22,110 nt of DNA from JABMRW01 sp964396965. GTDB lineage: Bacteria > Chloroflexota > Dehalococcoidia > Dehalococcoidales > BS750m-G39. Positions 22,056-22,110 of the stretch are shown here, piece by piece (position 1 is the stretch's first letter; each line of letters opens with the position of its first letter). Position numbers and translations under genes: made by a program. The notes beneath the pieces were generated by a model. The model was not told the origin of the DNA and ran no database searches. It worked only from the letters and a program-made list of their open reading frames with translations. Location of the stretch: the NCBI GenBank assembly GCA_964396965.1, contig CAYNGD010000026.1:1-22110 (forward strand), in the 5' to 3' direction.

Positions 22056-22110
22056 TCGGGGCGCCCGGGTTTGAACCGGGGACCTCCGCGTCCCGAACGC
22101 GGCGCGCTAC
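22056..22110 (-). tRNA. tRNA-Pro (CGG), 5' end cut by the window
   Basis: The visible 3' part of a tRNA has discriminator A, acceptor strand CGCCCCG, a perfect T-stem CCCGG/CCGGG with loop TTCAAAC, an anticodon stem CCGCG/CGCGG with loop TTCGGGA (anticodon CGG), and the 3' side of the D-stem. The acceptor 5' strand lies beyond the window. It shares the anticodon loop and acceptor end with the tRNA at 13314-13388, but its stems differ by compensated changes. Confidence 0.85.

Noticed and set aside
21911..22110. Plus-strand open frame starting MQEADLYL and running off the window
   Set aside because: It reads through the antisense of tRNA-Pro, giving the typical GFEPGTSASR translation artefact, has no good ribosome site and no recognisable domain.
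1..22110. CRISPR array, insertion sequence or rRNA genes
   Set aside because: No regularly spaced direct repeats, transposase signatures or rRNA-like sequence were seen in either strand.

Overview
The window reads as bacterial chromosome from a Chloroflexota lineage, most likely Dehalococcoidia-like. This is a judgement from the style of the encoded proteins, the frequent GTG/TTG starts backed by good Shine-Dalgarno sites, and a dnaA/obg/nadD/gyrB/hisS neighbourhood. No search was run. Two parts differ visibly. Positions 1 to about 13.3 kb are GC-rich core genome around a probable replication origin. Positions about 13.4 to 22.05 kb are more AT-rich by eye and carry an accessory redox and signalling block lying between two tRNA-Pro(CGG)-type genes.

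Left part. A two-gene minus-strand glycosylation operon (GT2-GtrA fusion, then a PMT-type GT-C transferase) is divergent from a Gpi18-like GT-C membrane protein (+). A C/G-rich intergenic stretch of about 400 bp follows and carries a repeat also present at the window edge. Then come hisS and gyrB (+), the convergent nadD and obgE (-, 4-bp overlap), an AT-rich oriC candidate with a perfect DnaA box, dnaA (-), and the divergent fmt-mazG pair (+). A compact RHH/RelE toxin-antitoxin operon with a palindromic operator-promoter abuts the first tRNA-Pro.

Right part. Read right to left on the minus strand, an apparent operon encodes a DsrC-like protein, a DsrM-like cytochrome b, a DsrK-like iron-sulfur subunit and a MerR-type regulator with seven cysteines in its C-terminal half. 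A separately promoted membrane receptor follows, with HAMP and three PAS domains but no histidine kinase domain. Facing this operon is a soluble GAF histidine kinase of the NarX/LiaS type, which converges on a NarL-type response regulator. The regulator is preceded by a 30-codon ORF with a perfect ribosome binding site whose stop lies 1 nt before the regulator's start.

Working model (inference): DsrM and DsrK form a membrane quinol/dithiol oxidoreductase. The DsrC-like protein, which has one cysteine at the inner (CysB) position and lacks the penultimate CysA, is its partner or a regulatory relative. The MerR protein, the Cys-containing GAF kinase and the NarL-type regulator sense redox, sulfur or metal state and control the operon through the palindromes in the 296-bp divergent intergenic region. 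No dsrAB, sat, apr or reductive dehalogenase gene lies in the window, so the physiological substrate cannot be read from it.
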